A stretch of 64,000 bases of DNA, from assembly GCF_012295575.1 (NCBI RefSeq), contig NZ_CP051180.1, positions 1,674,001 to 1,738,000 on the forward strand, read 5' to 3'. Position numbers and translations under genes: made by a program. The number at the start of each line of letters is the position of its first letter. Positions within the stretch are counted from its first letter, which is position 1. Shown in pieces: positions 1-8,585 of this stretch. Under the pieces are notes generated by a model. That model saw only the letters and a list, made by a program, of their open reading frames with translations, was not told the origin of the DNA and searched no databases. The stretch is from Ferrimonas lipolytica (GTDB lineage: Bacteria; Pseudomonadota; Gammaproteobacteria; Enterobacterales; Shewanellaceae).

Positions 1-131
1 TCGATATCACGCGCTTGATACCCTGGGGTTTCAGCGTTAGCGATGTTCGCCGCGAGGATTTTGGTTCGTTCAACCCGTACGTCTAAAGCTTGAGCGTGTA
101 AACCTAAGGCTGATTCAAAGTTGATTGCCAT
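1..131 (-). CDS. flgB: Lateral flagellar proximal rod protein FlgB, N-terminal part
   Basis: The complement starts at the ATG at 131 and reads 43 codons to the window edge, so only the N-terminus is seen. It contains the rod-protein signature 'AANIANAETPGYQARDI', matching the 'NxANxxTPGYKA' helix shared by FlgB/C/F/G. FlgB forms the proximal rod in the periplasm. A GGAGAG ribosome site lies just upstream. The gene diverges from flgA about 70 bp away, a common arrangement in which flgBCDEFGHIJKL runs the other way; those genes would lie to the left of the window. Assignment to the lateral system is from context. Confidence 0.85.
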   Translation of the reverse strand, partial: MAINFESALGLHAQALDVRVERTKILAANIANAETPGYQARDI

Positions 132-201
132 CGACTCTCCAAGTACCGTGTGCGCTAATTAGTTGAGGCTAAGTCTGCCCGCACCGACATAAGCAACCAT
201 C

Positions 202-945
202 GTGCCAATATATAAACTAATGATTTTACAGTTACTTAGAGGGTTCACTGGGGAAAGGAAAGGAAGTTTTATTTCCGTTGCAGCGCTACTTTTGGTTGCT
301 CCTTCCGCATCAGCAGCAAGCGCAGAAAGCTGGCTTAAACAGCAGTTTGATCAACAACTACTAGATTGGAAAACCCAACAGCAAGGGGTATGGGGAGAGA
401 CTCGACTGCAGTTTGGCCGCAGAACAGCACCGTTGCCTAGCTGCAGTGGCTCACTGCGCTTGGCCAAACCGTTAACCGGCACTCCGCTGGGTACCCATCG
501 TGTCAATCTCAGCTGTGACCAACCTTTATGGGAAAGACGAGTACGTGTGACCTATCAGGCTAAGGTTCAGGTGTGGATGACCCAGCATGAATTACCTCGC
601 AACCAGATAATCAGCGCCACAGACATTCAACCGAAACAGCAGTGGGTTGACGACCGCAGTGATAGGTTGGTGCTTGATAAACAGCAGATCATTGGCCACC
701 GAGCGACTCGGAGAATTGCGGCAAACTCTGCCATCAAAGCGATGGTTATCGCTGATGCATGGATGGTTTCGAAGGGACAAGAGGTAGTAATTAGTGCCAA
801 ACAAGGCGGCTTTACCGCTACGACAAAAGGGGTTGCACTTAGTTCGGCCAATCAGGGCCAAGTAATTAAAGTGAAAAACAGTCGAAGCGGTAAAGTGATT
901 AGCGCATATGTTATCGATTTTGGTGTAGTTGAAACCAAATTTTAA
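202..945 (+). CDS. flgA: P-ring assembly chaperone FlgA (lateral)
   Basis: About 247 residues with a hydrophobic export signal around residues 24-40 (ISVAALLLVAPSASA). A SAF-type C-terminal half follows ('ELPRNQIISATDIQPKQQWV', then 'GQEVVISAKQGGF'), typical of FlgA. The protein helps assemble the FlgI P-ring in the periplasm. The start is uncertain: GTG at 202 gives a long leader before the signal peptide, ATG at 220 is in frame, and neither has a clear ribosome site. A purine-rich GGAAAGGAAAGGAAG stretch sits directly before the hydrophobic segment, so a non-standard later start is possible. The gene converges on fliN, with a 4-base overlap at the 3' ends. Confidence 0.85.
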   Translation: MPIYKLMILQLLRGFTGERKGSFISVAALLLVAPSASAASAESWLKQQFDQQLLDWKTQQQGVWGETRLQFGRRTAPLPSCSGSLRLAKPLTGTPLGTHRVNLSCDQPLWERRVRVTYQAKVQVWMTQHELPRNQIISATDIQPKQQWVDDRSDRLVLDKQQIIGHRATRRIAANSAIKAMVIADAWMVSKGQEVVISAKQGGFTATTKGVALSSANQGQVIKVKNSRSGKVISAYVIDFGVVETKF

Positions 946-1241
946 TTCTTGGCAAACACTTCCAGCATACGGACACCGTAACGCCCATCTACGTCGACGA
1001 CTTCGCCTCGACCCAGTAGCTGACCATTGACCTTAATATTAATGGGGTCGCCTGCTCGTGCTTGCAGCTGCACCACATCACCATGGCCAAGTTTAGACAA
1101 TTCACTCAAGGTCATTTCAGTGCTGGAAACTTCAAGCGTTACATCAACCGGGAGACTTTGAAAAAAACTATTTGACGTTGCAGCGGTTGATGAGATCGTG
1201 TTGTCGACCAAGTCATCAATCACCAAACTTTCATTTCCCAT
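942..1241 (-). CDS. fliN: Canonical FliN-type C-ring protein (lateral copy 1)
   Basis: 99 residues from the ATG at 1241, chosen because GAGGAAG precedes it; the longer start at 1256 would overlap that ribosome site. The protein is essentially one SpoA domain: 'LPVDVTLEVSSTEMTLSEL', 'GHGDVVQL', 'NGQLLGRGEVVDVDGRYGVR'. This is the FliN consensus, a cytoplasmic C-ring subunit that works with FliM in torque, switching and export docking. It ends the minus-strand lafBCDEFSTU-type operon. A second, more divergent SpoA protein follows fliM at 21,165, so this system has two FliN-like genes. The copy here is the closer match to ordinary FliN. Confidence 0.85.
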   Translation of the reverse strand: MGNESLVIDDLVDNTISSTAATSNSFFQSLPVDVTLEVSSTEMTLSELSKLGHGDVVQLQARAGDPINIKVNGQLLGRGEVVDVDGRYGVRMLEVFAKN

Positions 1242-1285
1242 AGGTAACTTCCTCATCCTAGGTCACTTTTATTGCGATGGGGCGA

Positions 1286-1573
1286 CTACGCAATAAATAT
1301 AAACCGATATTGAATTAAAATTATCGTCATTATAGCAGAAACAAGAATTGGAAGCCGAATGTAATTATCACCATCTCGTCTTGCTCGAATATACACCAAT
1401 TTAGTCAATATCAGAAAAATGGATATCAGGCTGATTGCAAACAGCAGTTCCGTTTCAAAATCAAGTGATGGAGCAAATGCGCCCCAACAGCAACCAACAA
1501 CATAACTGACAATAATTGTTGTTAAGAATAATTTTTGTAAACGATCTGCTTTTCTAGATTTTATACTTTCCAT
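1286..1573 (-). CDS. Small three-helix membrane protein between stator and FliN
   Basis: 95 residues from the ATG at 1573, which has a strong GGAGG eight bases upstream; a longer frame to 1591 lacks this. I recognise no family. It shows a basic N-terminus (KSRKADR) and three hydrophobic stretches at about residues 14-33, 43-61 and 75-93. The middle part has 'KLVYIRARRDGDNYIRL' between helices. It lies 30-50 bp from both lafU and fliN on the same strand, so it is very probably co-transcribed with the lateral stator genes. A role in the inner membrane near the motor is only a guess from position. Confidence 0.6.
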   Translation of the reverse strand: MESIKSRKADRLQKLFLTTIIVSYVVGCCWGAFAPSLDFETELLFAISLISIFLILTKLVYIRARRDGDNYIRLPILVSAIMTIILIQYRFIFIA

Positions 1574-1623
1574 TTTGGGCCTCCATGGCACTTCAATAAA
1601 TCCATTTACCCATTAGCGTTTCA

Positions 1624-2547
1624 TTAACCTTTCTGGGAGTATTTATCAGGTATTGTAAAGTTAGAATTAGAGCCAAGTCTTCGCTGTCGTTTTATAATTC
1701 CTTGAGCGGCATCGTTATTCAATAAGAACAGTTCAATTCTGCGATTAGCGATCGCTTTTGGGTGTTTTTCGTCTAACGGAATGATGTCGGCATAACCAGC
1801 TACATGTAGGAACTGAGAGCTGGGCACCCCACCAAGCTGCAATGCACGCCGTGCTTGCAGAGCTCGATTGGTCGACAACGCCCAGTTGCCATCACCATTG
1901 CTAAACTTAGATGAGTCAGTATGACCAGAAACCAACATTGGCTGCGCATACGGGACCAATAATTCCGCTAGCGTCAGCAATAGATCTTGAAAGAATGGCT
2001 CAATTTGGTCGCTGCCTCGGCGAAACATCAATTGCTCGACGTTATCACTCAGCACAATCCGTAAGCCGTCCTCTCTTGACTCAAAGCGAACATGGTCGGC
2101 TACTTTGCCTTCACCAAACTGTTGCGACAGGGTCTGCTTTATTAACTCAACCTGCTCGGTTGAATCGGCCGCAGTTTCGCTAACCTCAACCTTCTCAGTA
2201 GCACTACTATTGGCAACCTCATTGTTAGTTCCGAGACCTTCAGTTTGACCATTGCCGTTAGAAAAGAAGCCTGTATCACCGCGCTCTTTGCCGCCGCTCT
2301 CACCAAAATCTATCATCGATAGGTTAGCACTTTGGTAAATATTCTCCGCTTCAATCGGTACCCCGGTTCGCAGATTGTTCACCACCGTTTGCCGCTCTTC
2401 AACACTTGACGCCTCAAGAATCCACAGCAACAGGAAAAATGCCATTAACGCTAACATCAAATCAGCAAAGGCGACTTTCCAACCGCCCCCATGCGGTTTA
2501 TGTCGTTTGTGTTTCTTGGTAAACACCACCGGTTGCTCTTTACTCAT
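1624..2547 (-). CDS. lafU: Lateral flagellar stator protein LafU (MotB family)
   Basis: 307 residues. After a basic N-terminus comes one membrane helix, 'VAFADLMLALMAFFLLLWIL' at about 25-45, with the ion-binding Asp in the FADLM motif. A linker and plug region follow, then an OmpA-type peptidoglycan-binding domain ('VSGHTDSSKF', 'ALSTNRALQARRAL', 'NRRIELFLL'). With LafT it forms the ion-conducting stator around the motor and anchors it to peptidoglycan. The start overlaps the lafT stop by 8 bp, indicating translational coupling. Lateral LafTU motors studied elsewhere are proton-driven; the sequence alone does not prove this here. Confidence 0.93.
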   Translation of the reverse strand: MSKEQPVVFTKKHKRHKPHGGGWKVAFADLMLALMAFFLLLWILEASSVEERQTVVNNLRTGVPIEAENIYQSANLSMIDFGESGGKERGDTGFFSNGNGQTEGLGTNNEVANSSATEKVEVSETAADSTEQVELIKQTLSQQFGEGKVADHVRFESREDGLRIVLSDNVEQLMFRRGSDQIEPFFQDLLLTLAELLVPYAQPMLVSGHTDSSKFSNGDGNWALSTNRALQARRALQLGGVPSSQFLHVAGYADIIPLDEKHPKAIANRRIELFLLNNDAAQGIIKRQRRLGSNSNFTIPDKYSQKG

Positions 2548-3412
2548 TTACCGGAGTCTCAGACGGCGCGACTAACCATTGTTCCATCTCAATAAAACTA
2601 GGACGGTTTTCAGTCTGAATTTGGCGGCGACCTGCATCCACTGCTAGCAGCGGCGGCTTGTCTTTAGCAAAGTAAGTGATCATCTTTGCCAACGCCTTAT
2701 AACGTGCGATACGCATCTGGACCATGTGTTCAAGGGCCGATGAAATAGGATGCAATAATGCGTAACATAGATAGATGCCGACAAATGTACCGACCAAGGC
2801 TGCACCAACCTTGACCCCGATCATCGATAGCGCACCATCTAAAAATCCCATGGCGATAATGATCCCCATTACCGCGGCCATAATACCGAAACCAGGACAA
2901 GCTTCACCGATCTTAAACAACACTTCAGAGGGCCTCATCATATCCGCCTCTTGTTGTTCAATCTCTTCATCCATTAAGTGAGCCAGATCGTGCGGCGATA
3001 TCTTTGCCATCGACTGAATGCGCAAATTATCAGCTAGAAACTGTAAAATTTGTGGCTGCTTTAATACGGCTGGATATTTACTGAACAATTCGCTAGTCTC
3101 AGGTTCATCGATATGTTCATCTAAAACCTTGAAGCCTTTCAGCCTTAGTTGATTAAATAGCTCATAAGTTAAACAGATTAATTCTTTATAAAAGTCTGGG
3201 TCTTCTTGCTCCTTGCTCCACAGCGCTTTAATCTGCTGACCTGTTGTTTTAATAACCGCCATTGGTACACTTATCAACAACGCACTAATTGCCGCACCAA
3301 TAATAATGACAAACTCCGCTGGTTGCCAAATTGTCGACAAGTTACCACCAGCAAGCATAAATCCACCAAAAACGGCGATATTAAGCATTATAAAAAACAA
3401 TATTTTAAACAC
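2540..3412 (-). CDS. lafT: Lateral flagellar stator protein LafT (MotA family)
   Basis: 290 residues with the MotA plan. Two N-terminal helices (about 1-21 and 31-53) are followed by a long charged cytoplasmic loop and two C-terminal helices ('GFGIMAAVMGIIIAMGFLDG' at about 170-190 and 'GAALVGTFVGIYLCYALLHP' near 203-222). The conserved glycine- and proline-containing helices that line the ion path with LafU are visible. It sits between lafS and lafU on the same strand. It is the longer MotA type (about 285-295 residues) seen in H+-type stators rather than the short PomA type (about 250). Confidence 0.93.
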   Translation of the reverse strand: MFKILFFIMLNIAVFGGFMLAGGNLSTIWQPAEFVIIIGAAISALLISVPMAVIKTTGQQIKALWSKEQEDPDFYKELICLTYELFNQLRLKGFKVLDEHIDEPETSELFSKYPAVLKQPQILQFLADNLRIQSMAKISPHDLAHLMDEEIEQQEADMMRPSEVLFKIGEACPGFGIMAAVMGIIIAMGFLDGALSMIGVKVGAALVGTFVGIYLCYALLHPISSALEHMVQMRIARYKALAKMITYFAKDKPPLLAVDAGRRQIQTENRPSFIEMEQWLVAPSETPVNE

Positions 3413-3432
3413 TACGCAACTTCCTTAAACGT

Positions 3433-4137
3433 TTATTGTTTTAATTCTAAAATCACTTTGCGCAACGCGATTACCGCAGCTTTATGTAATTGGCATACCC
3501 TTGCCTCAGTCACCTTTAATACCAAAGCTATCTCTTTGAGGTTTAATTCGTGCTGATAGTAAAGTGACATCAATAGTTGTTGTCGTTGATTTAACTTACT
3601 GAGCCCATGTACTAACATTTCCTGCTGTTCATTATGGTCATCGTCACCTTGGCTCGGTTCATGGTTTTCCAGCAACTCATCCAAACTGCTAAGCACATCC
3701 GCGTGACTATCCAAACAACTTTGATGCACCTCGGTAAGTGACAGCCCCAGATGATCAGCAATCTCCTGCTGGCTCGGCTGCCGCACGAGCTTTTTGGTTA
3801 GTTCCCGCTGGGCATCATTATACTGATGTGCACTTTGACGAACCTGACGGCTGCGCCAATCCAACCGACGGAACTCATCCAACATCGCTCCTCTAACGCG
3901 CTTGGAGGCAACGGCTGCGAAGTTATTATCTATTTCACCAGGATAACGCCTGACAATATCCAGCAATGCCATTAAGCCGAGCTGTTCTAAATCATCACGA
4001 TCTAATACGCCGTCACAATGGCAAGCTAACTTCGACGCAGTCCGTTTAACAAGCGGCAGATATTGCTGCAGTACGGCCTGTTCATTAATGGCTGAACTCG
4101 TAGTATTCGCACTGTAATCATGGGCACCAGAAAACAT
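3433..4137 (-). CDS. lafS: Lateral flagellar sigma-28 factor LafS (FliA family)
   Basis: 234 residues. Sigma-70 region 2 ('DRDDLEQLGLMALLDIVRRY', 'KRVRGAMLDEFRRLDW'), region 3 ('RQPSQQEIADHLGLSLTEV') and region 4 ('LNLKEIALVLKVTEARVCQL') appear in order, as in FliA. It directs RNA polymerase to late lateral flagellar genes such as lafA. Having it in the same cluster as flgM (9506) gives the system its own sigma/anti-sigma pair. Spacing to fliL is 9 bp and to lafT about 20 bp, so it is embedded in the minus-strand operon. Confidence 0.93.
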   Translation of the reverse strand: MFSGAHDYSANTTSSAINEQAVLQQYLPLVKRTASKLACHCDGVLDRDDLEQLGLMALLDIVRRYPGEIDNNFAAVASKRVRGAMLDEFRRLDWRSRQVRQSAHQYNDAQRELTKKLVRQPSQQEIADHLGLSLTEVHQSCLDSHADVLSSLDELLENHEPSQGDDDHNEQQEMLVHGLSKLNQRQQLLMSLYYQHELNLKEIALVLKVTEARVCQLHKAAVIALRKVILELKQ

Positions 4138-4146
4138 CGTAATTTC

Positions 4147-4581
4147 CTACTGAACAACCAGCTTAGTGATCAGGACGTCGTCAATAACAATATCGATGCC
4201 ATTGTCAGCAAACTGTTGAGCAATGTGCCCATGGATACTGTCCTGATGCGCCTTAAGGTAGCTAGAATCAATGAGCTCCTCGATCGGCTTTCGTCCCATC
4301 ACCAAAATGGTGGCGTTACGAATCACCGGCGAAAAGTCTTCGATCAACTGGCTGGTGTCCTCCTGATACTCCGTCATCTTGAGCGAGAACTCGATCAACA
4401 GATAGCGATCGCTAGGTAACGACAAAACTATCTTTTTTACCTTGAAATACTTTTGTTTTTTAACCAGTTCATGCTGTTCGGTGGTGGCCGACCCATTGGC
4501 AAACCACCAAAAGCCACCAGAGCCCACTAGAGCAACGACTAGAGCTAACAATGGAAGCCATTTTTTATCTATTTTCATCAT
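4147..4581 (-). CDS. fliL: Flagellar basal-body protein FliL (lateral, LafF)
   Basis: 144 residues. There is a short basic N-terminus, one membrane helix ('WLPLLALVVALVGSGGFWWF' at about 8-27) and a periplasmic domain ending 'ITKLVVQ'. The C-terminal pattern 'DVLITKLVVQ' fits the FliL family, which encircles and supports stators. Size and position (after fliK, before the sigma factor and stators) match lafF of other lateral loci. It overlaps the fliK stop by 4 bp. Sequence conservation in FliL is low, so order and topology carry much of the call. Confidence 0.85.
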   Translation of the reverse strand: MMKIDKKWLPLLALVVALVGSGGFWWFANGSATTEQHELVKKQKYFKVKKIVLSLPSDRYLLIEFSLKMTEYQEDTSQLIEDFSPVIRNATILVMGRKPIEELIDSSYLKAHQDSIHGHIAQQFADNGIDIVIDDVLITKLVVQ

Positions 4582-5783
4582 GCGGTTACATCCAGATCAG
4601 AGCTGGTTTGTGGATCAGTATTCGACATGTCGTCGTCATGATATGAGGCAACGGTTACCGGCTCAGACTCAATTAGCTCATCAGCGCTGTGTTGTTGCTG
4701 CGAATGTGGTTGATCATTGACCGATACATCAATTGCACCATCGAAGTGGAGCTCGAGATCGGTTCGAATCCGGTCGAGCTGCTGCATCAATGCATCTTTA
4801 ACCAGAGGGTTAACCGCGGTAACCACAACACTCATGCGGTTACCGTCAAGCTGTACGTTAAGATCAATCTTGCCCAAATCCGGTGGGTCGAGGCGAAGCT
4901 GAGCACCGCGAAACTTTTGGTCTATCTGAAACTTGAGCTGCTCTCCTAATGCCTGCTGCAGCTCCCGTCCCATGGTCAGCTGATCGGCGCTGACACTTAG
5001 TGGTCCCCAACTTGGTTTTGCCACTTGGCTGTTGTTAGCCGCGTCACCATTCAATTTGGCTGCGCTGTGCTGGTTAACGATAGTGTTATCAGCCGCATCT
5101 GCAGGCTGGCTAATAGCCGTTATCAGTTCCATTGATGCAACTGCGGTTGGAGACTGCGTGGCACTAATCGGCATAGTGCTAAGTAACGCCGTGTTACGTG
5201 ATTCTGAAGTCGGTAGCGAGCTATTCGTTGCTGCGCTATCGGTGCGACTAAAAGCACTCGCACCACTCTGGGTTGGCTTAACCACCTCTGCAGTTAACAC
5301 CGAGGTTGAAGCTCCAATCTGCACCATTGAGATTGGCTGTGGCTGAGGCGTAATTGATTGTTTGGTTAACTGTTCAACTACTAGCCCAGATGTAGCATCG
5401 AGTAACGGCTGAATTAGCCGTTCAACGTTCAATGGTGCTAAAGCGGTTTCAGCACGTTGCAGCGATGAACTTGGTAACCTTTGAGCTGAGTCAGTTGCAG
5501 ATGCCATTTGAGCGAAAGTGATCAGCTGATTGACCTCAGTGTTGTTATCAACTTGCGGAGTCAAATCGGCCCCTAAATCAAGATCAGCTAGGTCACTAGC
5601 TTTTAGCTCACAAGCTTGGTCAGGCTCAGAAACCCCAGCGGTGAAATCGCTATCGGAATCATCCGCCGCCACTTTTCGGTTTCCCGGATAATCGTCAGTG
5701 CCCACAGCACTGTGATCACTTTTATCTACTTGGGCTATTGGGTCGCGGTGCGGCGACGAACTATTGATAGAAACTATGTTCAC
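4578..5783 (-). CDS. fliK: Hook-length control protein FliK (lateral, LafE)
   Basis: 401 residues. A long low-complexity, Ser/Thr/Ala-rich N-terminal two-thirds acts as the ruler in this family. The compact C-terminal FliK domain is at about 290-365 ('AQLRLDPPDLGKIDLNVQLD', 'VVVTAVNPLVKDALMQQLD'). FliK is secreted and triggers FlhB to switch the export apparatus from hook to filament substrates. The tail after the domain is acidic and Gln/Ser-rich. It overlaps the fliT-like gene by about 23 bp and fliL by 4 bp. The partner FlhB (23,310) has a variant cleavage motif, which bears on this switch. Confidence 0.88.
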   Translation of the reverse strand: MNIVSINSSSPHRDPIAQVDKSDHSAVGTDDYPGNRKVAADDSDSDFTAGVSEPDQACELKASDLADLDLGADLTPQVDNNTEVNQLITFAQMASATDSAQRLPSSSLQRAETALAPLNVERLIQPLLDATSGLVVEQLTKQSITPQPQPISMVQIGASTSVLTAEVVKPTQSGASAFSRTDSAATNSSLPTSESRNTALLSTMPISATQSPTAVASMELITAISQPADAADNTIVNQHSAAKLNGDAANNSQVAKPSWGPLSVSADQLTMGRELQQALGEQLKFQIDQKFRGAQLRLDPPDLGKIDLNVQLDGNRMSVVVTAVNPLVKDALMQQLDRIRTDLELHFDGAIDVSVNDQPHSQQQHSADELIESEPVTVASYHDDDMSNTDPQTSSDLDVTA

Positions 5784-6087
5784 GTTGATTCATTAATTCT
5801 GTTTGATGATAGGCGCGCAGGCCTTGACGCTGACTTCGCTCTTGCTCCATCAATTGCTGCAGCCGTTGATTGTGTTGCGCTAAACGTTCTATTGCACGAT
5901 GGTGAGCAGCAACCATTTGGTCGTAGGCTTTATCGTCGCCGGGCTTTTTAGCACCGTGCTGCTGAAGTACAGTGGCCAATTTTCGGTCAACACTGGAGAG
6001 TTTTGGCCAGTCCTCACACTCACTGTATTGCTCCAACGCGACCGCAAAGCGACGCCACAAGTTATTCAAAGTGCTGCCAACCATCAT
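5761..6087 (-). CDS. FliT-type export chaperone (LafD position)
   Basis: About 108 residues from the ATG at 6087; an in-frame ATG at 6111 would lengthen the overlap with fliS, and neither start has a good ribosome site. The protein is helical and charged ('LNNLWRRFAVALEQYSECED', 'AHHRAIERLAQHNQRLQQLM'), as expected for FliT/LafD chaperones that bind the cap protein FliD. I see no decisive motif. The call rests on length, helical character and its exact place between fliS and fliK, which is lafD in described lateral clusters. Confidence 0.65.
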   Translation of the reverse strand: MMVGSTLNNLWRRFAVALEQYSECEDWPKLSSVDRKLATVLQQHGAKKPGDDKAYDQMVAAHHRAIERLAQHNQRLQQLMEQERSQRQGLRAYHQTELMNQREHSFYQ

Positions 6088-6442
6088 TAATGTCAGTGAT
6101 AACTTGAACAATTGGCGCTAGTTTGGTGGTGTCGCTGTTAATGCTGGCACTCAACAATTGGCGATGGCAAAAATCGTACAGTTGATGCAGATTAGCCGCT
6201 AATTCACCGCCATTTTCCATATCGAGCATGGCATCCATACCCATGATAATGTTCAAGCACTTATCGACCGATGCGCCCTTTTCAGCGATACGTCTATTGT
6301 CGATATGGCCTTCGATTTTGGTCAGTTCATCAAGGCAAGCCTCGAGTAGCATGCGCACTAAATCATGCTGGTTGGCAGAAGCCGCGCGAGCTTCTACTGA
6401 ACTTTGTTGGTACGCGGCAAATGGATCGTTATTGGTAAACAT
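6062..6442 (-). CDS. fliS: Flagellin export chaperone FliS (LafC)
   Basis: 126 residues with the FliS plan: an N-terminal 'NDPFAAYQQSSVEARAASAN' strand/helix followed by a four-helix bundle ('HDLVRMLLEACLDELTKIEG', 'DKCLNIIMGMDAMLDMENGG'). FliS holds flagellin unfolded in the cytoplasm for export. It follows fliD by 18 bp on the same strand, as in most flagellar operons. The 3' end overlaps the fliT-like gene. Its client is presumably the lateral flagellin at 8586, transcribed from the opposite strand about 2 kb away. Confidence 0.9.
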   Translation of the reverse strand: MFTNNDPFAAYQQSSVEARAASANQHDLVRMLLEACLDELTKIEGHIDNRRIAEKGASVDKCLNIIMGMDAMLDMENGGELAANLHQLYDFCHRQLLSASINSDTTKLAPIVQVITDINDGWQHFE

Positions 6443-6460
6443 CTAAGGTCAGACTCGTAA

Positions 6461-7849
6461 TTAGGCGTAAAACATTTGTGATGTAGCAAGCATCTGCGTT
6501 TGGTACTGCTCAGCAGCAACAAATTGACTGAGATAAAGTTCATACTTCATCTCCATTCGATAATCGAATTCAGCCATATCATCTTCGAGGGTTCGCTGTT
6601 GAGTCTCAATCGAGTCCTGCTTGACATCGATGATCCCCGACGAGGAGAGAAACGGATCAATCTTGGCGTCGAAGCTTTCAATAATCCCGCCAGGGCCTGC
6701 GAACATCTCTTCAACAGCGCCACTGTCGTTTGCTAGCGCCTCTTCAAATTTTTCTTCATTCAGTGATAGCTGGCCGTCGCGATCCATCTCAACGCCGATA
6801 TCAGATAGCGTCATGCCGTTAGGCGCTGGGACAAACACCAACTCACGTAGATCAGAGCGCAGCATCCGAACCGACGAGTCACCCTTTAGTACCCCAACTT
6901 CATCAACGCCTACTTCAACGGTGTCTTCATCTTCGTCAGAATCATCGTCTTCGTCAGCATCCTCGTCGTCTTCGCTATCTTCGCTGTCGTCGGTATCAAC
7001 TGTAACCGTTTGGGTTAGTTCATCGATGGTGGTCATCAGGGTATTAAAAGAGTCGATAAACTCCTCAACCGCATCCTGAGTAGCTTCGATATCTTGCTCA
7101 ACGGTTAAGGTGGTCGAACCCACCTGCTTGAGATCCAACGTTACCCCGTCAATTACTTCGACTTGGTTACTGCTCGAAGTAATAGGTACACCATCAATAG
7201 AGAAGTGTGCGTCCTGAGCAGGGTTGAGTTCGTTAGGGAAACTCCACTGGGCGTCATTACCAGTGCCAGTTGCAGTAACCGTAAGGTTGTTTTGCGCACC
7301 AGAGTCGTCGCCAGACAACATCAGCTCAACTTCGCCATCACCGGTCTGAATCAATGCTGCAGTTACCCCAGGGTTATCAGGAGCATCATTGATATAATCG
7401 ACCAAGTCAGTGACCGTTGCTGCGCCGCTGGCGTTAACCACACTAAAATCAATAACCATCGACTCCGGTGGTGTGCCAACAGCAATCTCAACCGTGCCAG
7501 TTGTTGGCAGAGGCTCTGCAGCGCTAGCAAACGACGATGAGATCTTATGTTGTTTTGCAAGTTGGGTAACTTCAATGTCATAGATCCCGGCAGGAGCTGC
7601 TGAATCGATATCGACAGTGCCAACACTTTCGTTACTTAAACTGCCTTTTTTAGCATCAAAGGCATCCCCATCCAGCGCAGCTAAATCGCTCTGCATCGCT
7701 TTTAACGCGGATTCTAGGGTGTCATATGCATCGGCCTGCGCTTCAAGGTTGGCTTCTTTTTCAGCATAGATCTCGTCCTGCGCCATCCGTTCGGCTGCAA
7801 CCAACTGTTGCGCCATGAGTGACGAATTACTCGCCGGCATTGTGCTCAT
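6461..7849 (-). CDS. fliD: Filament cap protein FliD (LafB) with acidic insertion
   Basis: 462 residues. The N-terminal coiled region, middle domains ('GIYDIEVTQLAKQHKISSSF') and C-terminal domain ('MTLSDIGVEMDRDGQLSLNE', then a coiled coil to the end) follow the FliD plan. FliD caps the growing filament outside the cell. Odd feature: residues about 286-311 are a run of almost only Asp/Glu/Ser with no counterpart in ordinary FliD. AGAGG lies before the ATG at 7849. It heads the minus-strand operon fliD-fliS-fliT-fliK-fliL-lafS-lafT-lafU. No clear sigma-28 or sigma-54 promoter was identified upstream by eye. Confidence 0.92.
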   Translation of the reverse strand: MSTMPASNSSLMAQQLVAAERMAQDEIYAEKEANLEAQADAYDTLESALKAMQSDLAALDGDAFDAKKGSLSNESVGTVDIDSAAPAGIYDIEVTQLAKQHKISSSFASAAEPLPTTGTVEIAVGTPPESMVIDFSVVNASGAATVTDLVDYINDAPDNPGVTAALIQTGDGEVELMLSGDDSGAQNNLTVTATGTGNDAQWSFPNELNPAQDAHFSIDGVPITSSSNQVEVIDGVTLDLKQVGSTTLTVEQDIEATQDAVEEFIDSFNTLMTTIDELTQTVTVDTDDSEDSEDDEDADEDDDSDEDEDTVEVGVDEVGVLKGDSSVRMLRSDLRELVFVPAPNGMTLSDIGVEMDRDGQLSLNEEKFEEALANDSGAVEEMFAGPGGIIESFDAKIDPFLSSSGIIDVKQDSIETQQRTLEDDMAEFDYRMEMKYELYLSQFVAAEQYQTQMLATSQMFYA

Positions 7850-8120
7850 GCATTACCTCTATTTAAATAATCCCACGACTTAGTCGATACCTGCTGGTAG
7901 TACCAGACGATAAGCTGGAAGGGGCGCTATACCGTACCCAAAGCAAAATTCAGGCCAGCTAGTTACCATTGCTACAAATCCTAGCTATATAGGGCGTCAC
8001 CTTTGCGGTGAAACTTAAATAAATAATCGAAGCGGAAGTAACTTTTCCGCACGGAGGGTGAAAAGGGGAAGATATTAGCGGTGAAGGAGCGAAACCAACC
8101 AGTGGGTTTAAGTTAAGGCA

Positions 8121-8406
8121 GTGTCGTAGTTAGCTGTTGAAGTTTATCTTAAGCCTTCGGCTTCACCAGTTTCGGTGCCTTTAGAGGAGGATGTCGCGGT
8201 GGCGACGGCACATTCTTGTATGGATTCCGGGGAGCTTCGCCCCCGTTGGAATCGCCTTTGCCTTAGGTCGCAGTCCAAAACGCTTCGCTGAACTGCTCCA
8301 ATGCGGCAGAAGATCAATAGCAGTAGTGCTTTACCCTTTGTATCAAAACTTGCCTAGCCGCTGCTTTAACAGCATTGGCAAGAACAACACTTAATTGGTA
8401 CACAGC
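8121..8406 (+). repeat. Dispersed repeat, full copy A
   Basis: About 285 bp closely matching 63,360-63,619. Shared blocks include the start 'gtgtcgtag', 'ttatcttaagccttcggctt', 'gacggcacattcttgtatg', 'gccttaggtcgca' and the end 'ctttaacagcattgg'. Compared with the other copy it carries about 24 extra bases near 8276-8299. It contains a GC-rich hairpin core (ggggagcttcgcccc). It lies between the divergent fliD and lafA genes and encodes no convincing protein. The rest of the 736-bp gap 7850-8585 holds only the flagellin promoter that I can identify. Confidence 0.85.
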
Positions 8407-8506
8407 CTAAGTTAACCGTGCCAGCGTTTTACCAACTTAGACCGACAGCAACAACGCTCAATCAGCTGCAAACAAAAATTATTTTAAATTTTTTCGTATT
8501 GGGGGT

Positions 8507-8533
8507 TAAGTAATTACAACTGCATGCCGCCCT
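8507..8533 (+). promoter_or_regulatory. Candidate sigma-28 promoter of lafA
   Basis: TAAG at 8507-8510, a 15-bp spacer, then GCCGCCCT at 8526-8533. The sigma-28 consensus is TAAA-N15-GCCGATAA, so the -35 and spacing fit and the -10 matches in its first half. It ends about 52 bp before the lafA start, a usual distance. The cognate factor would be LafS. Confidence 0.55.
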
Positions 8534-8585
8534 ATTGTGATGAATGACAAAAATGCCTTAGGCACTTATCAATAGGAAAATAATC

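Noticed and set aside
6621-7079. 152-codon Ser-rich plus-strand frame
   Set aside because: Antisense shadow of the acidic run in FliD.
8191-8394. 67-codon frame in the fliD-lafA gap
   Set aside because: It lies wholly within the dispersed repeat and is not kept in the other copy.
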